Source of the DNA: an archaeon
GTDB lineage: Archaea; Nanobdellota; Nanobdellia; Woesearchaeales; GW2011-AR4
Reading direction: 5' to 3'
Assembly: GCA_002688925.1 (NCBI GenBank)
Contig: NZEC01000002.1
Span: 6,242 to 63,991 of the forward strand
Length of the DNA: 57,750 bases
Within the stretch, counting starts at the first letter, position 1. Every line of letters starts with the position of its first letter. The notes under the pieces were generated by a model. That model made no database searches. It was given only the letters and a program-made list of their open reading frames with translations, and had not been told where the DNA came from. Positions 33,495 through 42,847 of the stretch are shown piece by piece. The translations under genes were made by a program, and so were the position numbers.

Positions 33495-34088
33495 TCATTT
33501 CCTTGTATAAGTTGCTATGTCTATAATTTTGCTGATTATATTTTCTATGTCATAGGTTTTAGAGCGGTAATTTAGCTCTCCTTTTTCTTCAATTTTTTTT
33601 GATTTGGTTCCAAGTGTATTTATTACATGTTTTGAATATTTTTTGTCTTCCAAATTACCCCCTACTTGGAAACTCCATCTTGGGTGTATATAAAAATCCA
33701 CGCGGTCTGCCAGGTTAGAATGCGAAATTGCTACCTTTTCCCAGCCTTCGTCATGCTTCAATGTAGATAGAACAAGGTCATTTTGAATTTTTGGCATTCC
33801 ATTTATCCAAGTTATATGTTCCGGATAAATATAACCTGTAGAAGTTGAGCCATCATCTTGAATATGAATTCCCTTGGTATAAATAAGTGAACCATACCTA
33901 TAAGAATCTTTATAATTCCTGCTTATGAATATTTCTTTTTCTTTTTTATCAAAAGGAACATACTCTCTGCTTTGTAAATCAAAGCGCTTATCTTTCAGCG
34001 TATTATCTAATATTTTTGCAAATTCTGTAAATGGCCAAGGTTTTACTTCATTGTTTGGCATTATTATTGTTTCTTCTTTTTGTTGCAT
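33495..34088 (-). CDS. Hypothetical protein, probable paralogue of the next downstream gene
   Basis: A 197-residue protein sharing the N-terminal P-[FY]-T-[ED]-F-x-K-x-L-D-x-T-L block and overall layout with 32868-33488. The first nine residues before M10 are polar and may be an extension: an internal ATG begins M-P-N-N-E. It starts 18 bp after the stop of the regulator gene 34107-34814. Function unknown. Confidence 0.55.
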   Translation of the reverse strand: MQQKEETIIMPNNEVKPWPFTEFAKILDNTLKDKRFDLQSREYVPFDKKEKEIFISRNYKDSYRYGSLIYTKGIHIQDDGSTSTGYIYPEHITWINGMPKIQNDLVLSTLKHDEGWEKVAISHSNLADRVDFYIHPRWSFQVGGNLEDKKYSKHVINTLGTKSKKIEEKGELNYRSKTYDIENIISKIIDIATYTRK

Positions 34089-34106
34089 TTATATCACCTA
34101 ATATTT

Positions 34107-34814
34107 TTATTGATTATTTCTCCCTTTCTTTTTCTTTTCTTCCAGCTTCATCTCATTCTTTATCCTTTCCAGCATATTCCCGAGTATGTTGAATGTTTTC
34201 TGGCTGTCCTTTTCATAAACATAAACATTCATTTCTGTTCCGCAGCTGAATGTACTCACGACATTAATCTTGTTTATTGTAATTTCATTCAGCAATACTG
34301 AGTTCATGCCGTACTGCTTGTATGCCTCTTTTGGCACTATAATGGAAATCTCGCACAGATCCTTTTCAATATCAAGAATCCTCTCGGAAAATGCATGCCT
34401 TACCTTTTCCAGGTTGCCTTCATCAACAAGTATTGTAAGTATGTTCTGCCCTTTGATTACCCTGAATGTATCTCCCCCGTAAATCTCGAGTGTCTTTAGG
34501 CTCCTGTTTATGAGCTCGAGTGACGCATCCCCTTTCTTAAAAGAAACTCTTACCACTCCGCTTTTTAAATGTATTTTTGAATCTTTTAGCACGCCGTATA
34601 CCGGCTTGTTTATGTCTTTAATCTCAGAAAAATCTGTATCGCACCTTCTTATTGCCGTCCTGACTGATTCAAGGCTAAGGTTCTTGTCCGGATTGGTCTT
34701 GATAATATATGCAGCTAGGGCTCTTGGAGTTATTAGATTTCTTGACAATCCCTGCATAATCACTCCATCTCGGTTCACGGTTTCATGTATGAACTGGGTC
34801 AGGTTTGCTATCAT
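34107..34814 (-). CDS. HTH plus ACT-like domain regulator, first gene of the element operon
   Basis: A 235-residue protein. The first 65 residues look like a winged helix (R-A-L-A-A-Y-I-I-K, then S-L-E-S-V-R-T-A-I-R-R-C as recognition helix). The rest has two beta-alpha-beta units. The last (L-N-E-I-T-I-N-K-I-N-V-V-S-T-F-S-C-G-T-E) resembles an ACT-type ligand-binding domain. Related proteins appear to be common in DPANN genomes. A TATA box (34834-34845) gives a leaderless start, and palindromes on both sides of it suggest autoregulation. It may act as the element's control switch. Confidence 0.6.
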   Translation of the reverse strand: MIANLTQFIHETVNRDGVIMQGLSRNLITPRALAAYIIKTNPDKNLSLESVRTAIRRCDTDFSEIKDINKPVYGVLKDSKIHLKSGVVRVSFKKGDASLELINRSLKTLEIYGGDTFRVIKGQNILTILVDEGNLEKVRHAFSERILDIEKDLCEISIIVPKEAYKQYGMNSVLLNEITINKINVVSTFSCGTEMNVYVYEKDSQKTFNILGNMLERIKNEMKLEEKKKKGRNNQ

Positions 34815-34816
34815 AC

Positions 34817-34875
34817 GGGTCAGAATAACCCAGCCATATATAAACCTTTCTATAATTTAACTACTTTTAAGTAGT
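34817..34875. promoter_or_regulatory. Control region with two palindromes around the TATA box
   Basis: On the regulator side GGGTCAGAATAACCC (34817-34831, stem GGGT/ACCC) lies between TATA and the start codon. Upstream of TATA, ACTACTTTTAAGTAGT (34860-34875) is a perfect 7-bp inverted repeat around TT. These are good operator candidates for the HTH/ACT protein. The remaining gap to 35075 holds the opposite promoter (GGATATATTATAAAC, about 35051-35065) and otherwise nothing I recognise. Confidence 0.5.
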
Positions 34876-35074
34876 TTCATTCAATTTACATTCAATTTTG
34901 TTGAAAATCAGGCTAAACACATCCATAAAACAATCTTTCTGACCTGAAAACCATGCTTTTGGTACACAGATATAAGTATTCCAGACGGTATTCTTGCCAT
35001 TGGTGATTAAAAATGACATACAGATGCAATACAAAATATGGAATTAGGCTTGGATATATTATAAACACAGGGGG

Positions 35075-35455
35075 ATGAAAATGAACAACAAACAGGTAAA
35101 AATGACATTAATGGATATATTTGGCCAGTATGTTGCTGGCCTGTATAATGGAAGAGAAGCAGCTGTGGCAATAGATAGCGCCCTTCATGGGCTGACAGGA
35201 TTAAGGTACAAGAATGCCAGCTGTTTGTCTGTCGATGACGGCCAGGACAGATACAGCCTGAGTGTAGCCGGATTAAGCAAAAAGCAGAAGAAAAAGGTAG
35301 AAAATGATTTAGTTCCGGCAATGCACATTTTAAGGACACAGCACGGCCAGGGCAATGGAACTGAAGCCCATATAAGCAACAGCTGCTCAACAAAACATTA
35401 TAGGGGCAATTTTGAATATTTGGTAAACAGGGTGTCAATGCAATATGGAATGTGA
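35075..35455 (+). CDS. Hypothetical protein of the element
   Basis: A 126-residue protein with helix-rich N-terminal half (L-M-D-I-F-G-Q-Y-V-A-G-L-Y-N-G-R) and a C-terminal region rich in H, N, S and C (T-E-A-H-I-S-N-S-C-S-T-K-H-Y-R-G-N). It is less AT-rich than its neighbours, which may indicate a different origin. It has its own TATA box and a GGGGGATG Shine-Dalgarno region. Its stop overlaps the next gene's alternative GTG, so the two are translationally linked. Confidence 0.5.
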   Translation: MKMNNKQVKMTLMDIFGQYVAGLYNGREAAVAIDSALHGLTGLRYKNASCLSVDDGQDRYSLSVAGLSKKQKKKVENDLVPAMHILRTQHGQGNGTEAHISNSCSTKHYRGNFEYLVNRVSMQYGM

Positions 35456-35460
35456 TAAAG

Positions 35461-35691
35461 ATGATGAAAAGGACTCTTATAGTAAGGCTGACAAAGAATC
35501 AGCATGAACGGGTTAAGAATAATGCAGAGTCCAAAGGCTACAAAACAATTTCTTCTTACATAAGATCATTGGCTCTGGAGCATGATTTAGGCTTTGTAAA
35601 AAAATTTGATGAAATATATACAAAGCTTATTGATAGAAGTTCTGATAAGGCTGAAAGTAAGGATGAGATTAAGCTGACTAGGTTTTTGTAA
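35461..35691 (+). CDS. Ribbon-helix-helix DNA-binding protein (MobC/CopG-like)
   Basis: A 76-residue protein beginning K-R-T-L-I-V-R-L-T-K-N-Q, a ribbon strand, followed by two helices (H-E-R-V-K-N-N-A-E-S-K-G-Y and T-I-S-S-Y-I-R-S-L-A-L). This matches ribbon-helix-helix proteins such as MobC-type relaxosome or CopG-type copy-control factors. The frame could start at a GTG at 35452 overlapping the preceding stop. It may control element copy number or excision. Confidence 0.7.
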   Translation: MMKRTLIVRLTKNQHERVKNNAESKGYKTISSYIRSLALEHDLGFVKKFDEIYTKLIDRSSDKAESKDEIKLTRFL

Positions 35692-35751
35692 GGTTGGATA
35701 ATGAAGCCCTGAAAAGTAAGTTTTATAATTCAATATGCAATACTAGAAGTA

Positions 35752-36180
35752 ATGGCTCCAAATGAAATATTAAATTACACAATCGAAGGAATTAAATGGC
35801 TAGCTATAGGTGGAGCTTCAACATATGTTGGATTATTAATATCATGTCCCGTTTCAATGTTATTTGCAGAGAAAATAAAAGAACAAAAGAGATTAGATGT
35901 TCTGGTTAAAAAAGAGTCAGATAAATTAGGATTAAAAGGAGTTAAAGGAATTTTGTGCGATGAATATCTAGGGGGAGGGGCTTATCATGAAAATGGAAAT
36001 CCAATCGTTGAATTAGGTGGAATTGGGGCAAATAGGAGTACTTTAAGGCATGAACTATATCATCACTTCACAGGCGACAGCAAACATTCAATGAAAAACA
36101 AATGGCTTAAAGAAGCAAGATACATGTTAATAGTAGAGCCAAGAGCCTGGTTATATCAGTCTACTGGAATAAAAGTTTAA
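35752..36180 (+). CDS. Small membrane-anchored HExxH protein, putative metalloprotease
   Basis: A 142-residue protein with one membrane span (about 14-38), a basic linker, and a compact domain with H100-E-L-Y-H104 followed by H105-F-T-G-D. E129 in V-E-P-R-A-W-L-Y-Q is a candidate third zinc ligand. The HExxH...E arrangement is that of gluzincin-like peptidases, but the domain is very small and no wider family similarity is recognised. A TATA-like element (about 35722-35732) allows a leaderless start. Confidence 0.6.
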   Translation: MAPNEILNYTIEGIKWLAIGGASTYVGLLISCPVSMLFAEKIKEQKRLDVLVKKESDKLGLKGVKGILCDEYLGGGAYHENGNPIVELGGIGANRSTLRHELYHHFTGDSKHSMKNKWLKEARYMLIVEPRAWLYQSTGIKV

Positions 36181-36222
36181 AACTCTAATATTTTAAATTA
36201 TAGAATTCATATGGCTTAACAT

Positions 36223-37482
36223 TCACCCAGAAAGCTTTACTAATTCTTTTTCCATTTTTTCTTCTCGCACCATGTCAACTGCATCATTAAGCTTGCCTTT
36301 CTTGACAAGGCCTTTGATTATTTTATGTATCAGCTCATCCTTTTTGTCTTTATCTTCAATCTGCTTTTGCAATTCTTCCAACTGCTCTTTCTGCTTTTCT
36401 ATCTCCTTGTTAATAATCTTATTTTCTAATTTTGTCTTTTCAAACTCTGTTTTAAATTTTGCAATTTCATGGTCTTTGGTCTGCCCTGCAATTTCATCAT
36501 CATCAACAGCATGAAAATACCTTTGAGCAGTTCCTGACTTTAAATTCCAACCATACCTGCTGCAAAACTGTGCATAGGTCTTTATGATGCTTGCATAATA
36601 AGTTGCAGAACTGTGCCTCATTGTATGTAATGAGATATCTTTATTCAAAACTTTTTTAGCATTATCCTTGATTGTTTCGAGCATCGTATGATAATTGGTT
36701 TCAAAAATAAAATTATTTTCATCAAAATTATCTCCCAACCTCTGCTTTTCAGAATTCTTAAAATTATCAATTAGATCTGTTGCCAGCCATAAGCTAACCC
36801 ATCTTTCTTTTTTTGTCTTTGATGTTTCTTTCCTGACATGAGCCTTATAATAACCCCTGTCCTCTGGCTTTGCAACATCAACCCATCTCAGATTAGCAAA
36901 CTCCTCTGCCCTAAAACCGCCATCAAACAATGCCATAATATAGGTCTTAACCCTTAATGCAGAAGCGGATAATACCATCTTCTCTACTTCAGACCTTGTT
37001 AAAAATATCTTTGTTGGACTTTCCTCTGTAGTATCCCATGAATCACAAAAAGGAGGATAGTATTTATTTTCTCCAAATTTCCATTTCAAGAATTTCCTGA
37101 CAGTTTTATAATTTTTAGCTTTAGCTGATGGTTTATACTTATTGCCATAAGCATTAATTATAACATCATTTTCCATATTCTCATAGAAATCATCCCAATC
37201 CTTTTGGGTAGTTTTGTCAAAATCCTTGTTTATCCATTCATTTGAAAGCATACGCATTAGTCCCATTACCCTGTATAATGTGCTTTTAACAACTTTCTTG
37301 TTTTTATTTCCGCTTTTAGCTTTCCCCAGCCTACACGCTTTAAGATAATCAAGAACTATTAGCCTGTTATTATCATGTTTCCAAGTCTCATTGGCTTCTA
37401 ATTCATGAATAGCCTTATCTGATTCATATTCTAGGTTATGGAAGTCTCTTTTACCATTAGAAGCATAGTTTATCTTTGCCAT
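36223..37482 (-). CDS. int: Tyrosine recombinase (integrase) of the element
   Basis: About 419 residues. An N-terminal core-binding SAM-like domain (about 25-140) is followed by the catalytic domain with R (G-G-F-R-A-E-E-F-A-N-L-R), a lysine in the beta hairpin, H-T-M-R-H (H and second R) and the nucleophile Y in A-Q-R-Y-F-H. Residues after the tyrosine form a long K/E-rich coiled coil of about 80 residues, unusual for integrases. The frame extends to an ATG at 37503, but a TATA box (37504-37513) is 26 bp before the ATG at 37482, so I prefer that start (M-A-K-I-N-Y). It lies immediately beside its target tRNA. Confidence 0.93.
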   Translation of the reverse strand: MAKINYASNGKRDFHNLEYESDKAIHELEANETWKHDNNRLIVLDYLKACRLGKAKSGNKNKKVVKSTLYRVMGLMRMLSNEWINKDFDKTTQKDWDDFYENMENDVIINAYGNKYKPSAKAKNYKTVRKFLKWKFGENKYYPPFCDSWDTTEESPTKIFLTRSEVEKMVLSASALRVKTYIMALFDGGFRAEEFANLRWVDVAKPEDRGYYKAHVRKETSKTKKERWVSLWLATDLIDNFKNSEKQRLGDNFDENNFIFETNYHTMLETIKDNAKKVLNKDISLHTMRHSSATYYASIIKTYAQFCSRYGWNLKSGTAQRYFHAVDDDEIAGQTKDHEIAKFKTEFEKTKLENKIINKEIEKQKEQLEELQKQIEDKDKKDELIHKIIKGLVKKGKLNDAVDMVREEKMEKELVKLSG

Positions 37483-37503
37483 GTATGGCTGAAAGTGTGA
37501 CAT

Positions 37504-37513
37504 CTATATATAG
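37504..37513 (-). promoter_or_regulatory. TATA box of the integrase
   Basis: CTATATATAG, a palindromic TATA element between the right arm site and the integrase start. Its distance to the ATG at 37482 decides the leaderless start. Recombinase binding to the arm at 37531-37539 would lie just upstream and could modulate expression. Confidence 0.55.
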
Positions 37514-37530
37514 TTTTCCTTTTTTTTTCG

Positions 37531-37539
37531 GGGTAAAAC
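37531..37539 (+). promoter_or_regulatory. Right recombinase arm site
   Basis: GGGTAAAAC, the exact reverse complement of 30056-30064, positioned 4 bp before the right core. Together they would give an attP of the form arm, 4 bp, 13-bp core, 10 bp, inverted arm. Confidence 0.65.
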
Positions 37540-37543
37540 GTTA

Positions 37544-37556
37544 ATAGCCCCGCCAA
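37544..37556. repeat. Right attachment core within tRNA-Gln
   Basis: ATAGCCCCGCCAA, identical to 30033-30045. It spans the tRNA discriminator base, the 3' acceptor strand and part of the T stem, so integration reconstitutes a complete tRNA. Confidence 0.85.
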
Positions 37557-37617
37557 GATTCGAACTTGGGTCACAAACTCCAGAGGCTTGTATGATTGGC
37601 CGCTACACTACGGGGCT
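37545..37617 (-). tRNA. tRNA-Gln (anticodon CTG)
   Basis: Read on the minus strand, the 7-bp acceptor stem AGCCCCG/CGGGGCT closes a standard cloverleaf. The D arm has AGCGG, the anticodon stem is CAAGC/GTTTG with loop CTCTGGA (anticodon CTG), and the T arm is CCAAG-TTCGAAT-CTTGG. A follows as discriminator and CCA is not encoded. No intron is seen. It is the integration target of the element and lies between the integrase and eS1. Confidence 0.95.
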
Positions 37618-37663
37618 GTTTATAAAAAAAGAATAAGTTTTGGTTTTAAAATATTTGCTATAT

Positions 37664-38473
37664 CTATTGCTCTGAAGCCTCTTTTTGTGGCTCTTTAGCT
37701 TCCTCTGCTTTCACTTCATCAGCTTTCTCTGTTTTAGCTTCCTTGACTTCTTCATGTTTTTCCTTAACTTCCTTTTCTTTCACTTCACTTGCTTTTTCTT
37801 CCTTTTTTTCTTTTGATTCCGCTTTCTTTTCAATCTTTTCTTCCTTGACTTCTTTAGCCTTAGCCTTTTTCACCTTTTTTGGCGGCTTTTGGCTTTCAGC
37901 TTCTTTTTTCTTTTCCAAATCCACTACTTCCATTGACCTTATCTCGCATATTCTTAAAGGATAAGTCTTCTTTAAATGGTCTTTTAAAGAACTTTGAATC
38001 TTATGGCCTATCAGGTCATTAAGGAAGTTATCATAGCTTATCTCATTAATATATTTTAGCAGGAAATCCTGGGCATTCTTTCTTATTTTTGATGCAATTG
38101 AGCCCTTTGTTGCAGCTCTTGTGATTATGATTGGCTTAATTCTCATGTTTTTCTTATCAGATGTGCTGCACATAAATGACATATCAATTTTCTCAATATT
38201 CCTTCTGGCCATTCTCTTAAGAGAAGAAGGTATAATCTTATAGCCTACAACATGTGTAAGAGCCTTGCCGTCTTGAACACCATTAACTTCAAAATCAATG
38301 TTTACATTCTGCCTTTTTATGTCCTTTGTCAGGTTTGCAAGATTATACGTTATCCCCTTTCCAACCATCTGCTCAGGCTCAAATACAACAGTTTCCCCTA
38401 AAACAGAATTCCTGAATATTTTTGGAGCTAGAATAGGATACCACTGCTTCTTTGCTACCTTTAGTTTTGCCAT
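37664..38473 (-). CDS. Ribosomal protein eS1 (S3Ae) with long charged tail
   Basis: A 30S subunit protein shared by archaea and eukaryotes. Residues 1-190 match the family: K-K-Q-W-Y-P-I-L-A-P, V-G-Y-K-I-I-P-S-S-L-K-R-M-A-R-R, R-A-A-T-K-G-S-I-A-S-K-I-R-K and the Y-P-L-R-I-C-E-I-R strand. The last 80 residues are a low-complexity K/E/A tail that makes it clearly longer than typical archaeal eS1. A TATA box (about 38494-38504) 26 bp upstream gives a leaderless start. Confidence 0.94.
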   Translation of the reverse strand: MAKLKVAKKQWYPILAPKIFRNSVLGETVVFEPEQMVGKGITYNLANLTKDIKRQNVNIDFEVNGVQDGKALTHVVGYKIIPSSLKRMARRNIEKIDMSFMCSTSDKKNMRIKPIIITRAATKGSIASKIRKNAQDFLLKYINEISYDNFLNDLIGHKIQSSLKDHLKKTYPLRICEIRSMEVVDLEKKKEAESQKPPKKVKKAKAKEVKEEKIEKKAESKEKKEEKASEVKEKEVKEKHEEVKEAKTEKADEVKAEEAKEPQKEASEQ

Positions 38474-38551
38474 AGCATAAGGGAAAAATACTTGGTTTAT
38501 AAAGATTTTGATTGGTTTTAATCGTATATTAGAGATTAGTTAGAATTATTT

Positions 38552-38806
38552 TCACTTATACTTCAGCTTAAGAATTAAAATTGTCAATGCCAAAACAAAA
38601 GTCACGACATTTGCAGCGATAACAGGCATTGATAATATTAAGAAACCATAAACTACCCATAAAAAAATACCTATAGTTAATACTATGAACATTATCAGAG
38701 AAATATCCTTGGTATGCTTTGATTTCCATGCCTTAATTACTTGAGGCAAAAAGGCTATTGTAGTCAATGCAGCTGCTGTAAATCCTATTGTTTCAATATA
38801 GCCCAT
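38552..38806 (-). CDS. SemiSWEET-type transporter
   Basis: An 84-residue protein with three membrane spans forming one PQ-loop/SWEET half: I-G-F-T-A-A-A-L-T-T-I-A-F-L-P-Q-V-I-K-A-W with the P-Q motif, K-H-T-K-D-I-S, and a third hydrophobic helix. SemiSWEETs dimerise and transport sugars. The substrate here is unknown. It is separate from eS1 and gyrB but in the same direction. Confidence 0.9.
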   Translation of the reverse strand: MGYIETIGFTAAALTTIAFLPQVIKAWKSKHTKDISLIMFIVLTIGIFLWVVYGFLILSMPVIAANVVTFVLALTILILKLKYK

Positions 38807-38861
38807 TTTTTCGTGTATTGTTTGTTTTTGTTATTGGATTTTTTAAATGGGTTATTATATC

Positions 38862-40763
<1,902 letters not shown>

Positions 40764-41017
40764 CTAATTATTGAGTTTTTATGAAAAATATCGTCGAGAT
40801 TTAGACATCTGTCATAATAAAATTAATCCAGAAAACTATATAAATCTTTCGATTAAATTTTGCTGTTTTAAGGCTTCTAGAGCCAGAATTTAGGGGTTTT
40901 AGAGGTCAAATATTATAAATTTATTTATTCCTAAATAAGATAATTTTCAGATTATTTAGTACTATAAAGGGACTACAAACCGAAATGTTTATATAGTACA
41001 TATAATCATTAAATTAT

Positions 41018-41587
41018 ATGGTATTTGTAGAGAAGTCGCTGGATCAGATGATTTCAGAAATTGGAGGAGTTACTAGTAGACAAGTTGATAATATAAAAAC
41101 AGAAAATGGCTATAAGTGGATTAAAAGGTTTGTAGAGGATTGTAAATATGATTTTGATATAAATCACCTACCAGAACGTGTTAATAGACCATATGTAAAG
41201 AATATCCTTTTCGATACTGAATCGAATCAGAATCTTCTCACATATCTTATTGAAAATTGCTTTATCAGAGCTTACGCCGAAGAACCAGATAAACCAATAA
41301 AAATAGATTATTTTTTTGGACCTAAAGGATTTATTTACCAAGTGTCTGATAAAGGAGTTGGTTTTGACTCTGAAAAATTAACTGCAATAGAAAGCAAAAA
41401 AGAGCTAGTTAAAGGAGTACATTATCAAAATAAAGGTCGTGCGACTAAATATTTATTAAATCCAAAATTCCAAGCTACAATTAAATCAAGAATGAAACAC
41501 CCAACTGGTACAACTGTAACAGCTATGTATACATATTTAAACCATCTAGCCTTTAAGAATATATCGAGAATACAAAAGCAACCCTGA
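41018..41587 (+). CDS. Stand-alone HATPase (GHKL) domain protein
   Basis: A 189-residue protein. After an N-terminal helical part it shows the Bergerat-fold motifs: N box L-I-E-N80-C-F-I-R-A-Y, G1 box D111-K-G-V-G115-F-D, a basic lid, and the final T-G-T-T-V-T-A-M strand. There is no receiver or phosphoacceptor histidine, so it resembles anti-sigma-factor kinases or lone ATPase domains rather than a full histidine kinase. A TATA box (about 40986-40996) 26 bp upstream indicates a leaderless mRNA. No partner gene is adjacent. Confidence 0.7.
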   Translation: MVFVEKSLDQMISEIGGVTSRQVDNIKTENGYKWIKRFVEDCKYDFDINHLPERVNRPYVKNILFDTESNQNLLTYLIENCFIRAYAEEPDKPIKIDYFFGPKGFIYQVSDKGVGFDSEKLTAIESKKELVKGVHYQNKGRATKYLLNPKFQATIKSRMKHPTGTTVTAMYTYLNHLAFKNISRIQKQP

Positions 41588-41627
41588 CATTGATTAAGTA
41601 TCTTGCAAGGACAGTCTTAAATATGGA

Positions 41628-42725
41628 TTAATACCCCTCAAAAACAATATTTTTATTTCCTTTTTCTAAAACAGTTCTTGTGCTGTTGCTCTTTTTCACT
41701 TCGCCTACAATTTTCCCACCATTAGCAGTCTGCAGAATTTTATCAGCATCATCCTTATTGCAAATAATAAAAAATCCCATCCCCATGTTAAGGGTTTTAT
41801 ACATCTCTTCATCTGAAAACTTTGATTCTTCCTTCATTAATTCAAAAATCGGCTGCGGCTTTAAAGGATTATTTATCCTGAATTCAAATCCTTCTATTCT
41901 ATTAAAATTCTTCAATCCATTCCCTGTATTATTTATCCCGATGATATCATGATTTTTAGAAACTTCTGCTATCAGTTTTGTGTATATTCTTGTTTCCTTT
42001 AACAAAGCATCTCCAACAGTAGAATTATCAAATTTATCATGCAAAGAAAATTTACCTTTGTATGATTTTTTAAATTCTTTTCTTGTTTCAAAATCCCCAT
42101 TAAGCAAATGATGCCTTAGAACAGTATAGCCATTGGAATGTGCTCCAGAACTCGGCAGAGCAATTATCTTATCTCCAGAACTAACCTTATTTTTTATCTT
42201 TCCCTTTTCAATAAAACCAATCATGCATCCTGCAACATCAAATCCATAGCCTTTTTTTGCAGAGCTTATCAATTCATCCACAGAAGCAGTCTCTCCTTTC
42301 CCAAAATTCATCCTTATCGAATTTCTTAAGATTTTTGAGGCATCGCACTGTTTTAATCCTGAAACAATCCCTTTTATTATGTCCTTAGTTAGCAATTTTT
42401 CCTGGATCTTGCTTTCGCATGCAAGATAGTCCATGAACAAAAATGGGCTTACTGGCCCTAAAGTTGCCAGGTCATTTGCGCTCATTGCTACTAAATCAAT
42501 TCCAACAGTATCATATTTCTGCATTGCCTCTGCGATTATTATCTTTGTTCCAACGCCGTCAATAGCAGTAGCAAGATAATGTTTAGGAAAAACTTCCTTG
42601 TTTTCATAAAGCTCAGCAAACATTCCTTTGCTGATAGGAAGCCTATCTGATTTTAAAGAAGAAGGTATAGCATTCTTTATGGCATTGACCGCTTTTGATT
42701 CTCTTTTTTGATAGCTTTTACCCAT
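41628..42725 (-). CDS. purM: Phosphoribosylformylglycinamidine cyclo-ligase PurM
   Basis: Makes 5-aminoimidazole ribonucleotide (AIR) in purine synthesis. Family marks: A-I-D-G-V-G-T-K, D-L-V-A-M-S-A-N-D-L, P-F-L-F-M-D-Y, S-S-G-A-H-S-N-G-Y and I-N-N-T-G-N-G-L, with a G-M-G-F-F near the C-terminus. At 365 residues it is near normal length. It is divergent from the purS-like gene, and the gap contains both promoters (TATA for purM at about 42746-42756). Confidence 0.93.
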   Translation of the reverse strand: MGKSYQKRESKAVNAIKNAIPSSLKSDRLPISKGMFAELYENKEVFPKHYLATAIDGVGTKIIIAEAMQKYDTVGIDLVAMSANDLATLGPVSPFLFMDYLACESKIQEKLLTKDIIKGIVSGLKQCDASKILRNSIRMNFGKGETASVDELISSAKKGYGFDVAGCMIGFIEKGKIKNKVSSGDKIIALPSSGAHSNGYTVLRHHLLNGDFETRKEFKKSYKGKFSLHDKFDNSTVGDALLKETRIYTKLIAEVSKNHDIIGINNTGNGLKNFNRIEGFEFRINNPLKPQPIFELMKEESKFSDEEMYKTLNMGMGFFIICNKDDADKILQTANGGKIVGEVKKSNSTRTVLEKGNKNIVFEGY

Positions 42726-42847
42726 ATAAAAAAGAAGGAAATTTGATGTTTATAAAGCTTTTTAGATTTGCTCAATTAGCATTATGCCAAGAAAGGTTTT
42801 TAAAGATATTATCCAAAAAGTTAAATAGTTAAGCTTATACCAATATT

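Larger units (their letters stand above)
30033..37556. mobile_element. Integrated element of about 7.5 kb at tRNA-Gln
   Basis: The segment is bounded by a 13-bp direct repeat: 30033-30045 on the left, and 37544-37556 at the 3' end of the tRNA-Gln gene on the right. A complete tyrosine recombinase (36223-37482) lies next to the tRNA, and the tRNA stays intact. This is the usual outcome of site-specific integration into a tRNA 3' end. Genes inside are short and mostly unknown, and none is an archaeal housekeeping gene. I see no replication initiator, capsid or conjugation gene, so it may be a small plasmid-derived or satellite-like element. Confidence 0.85.
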
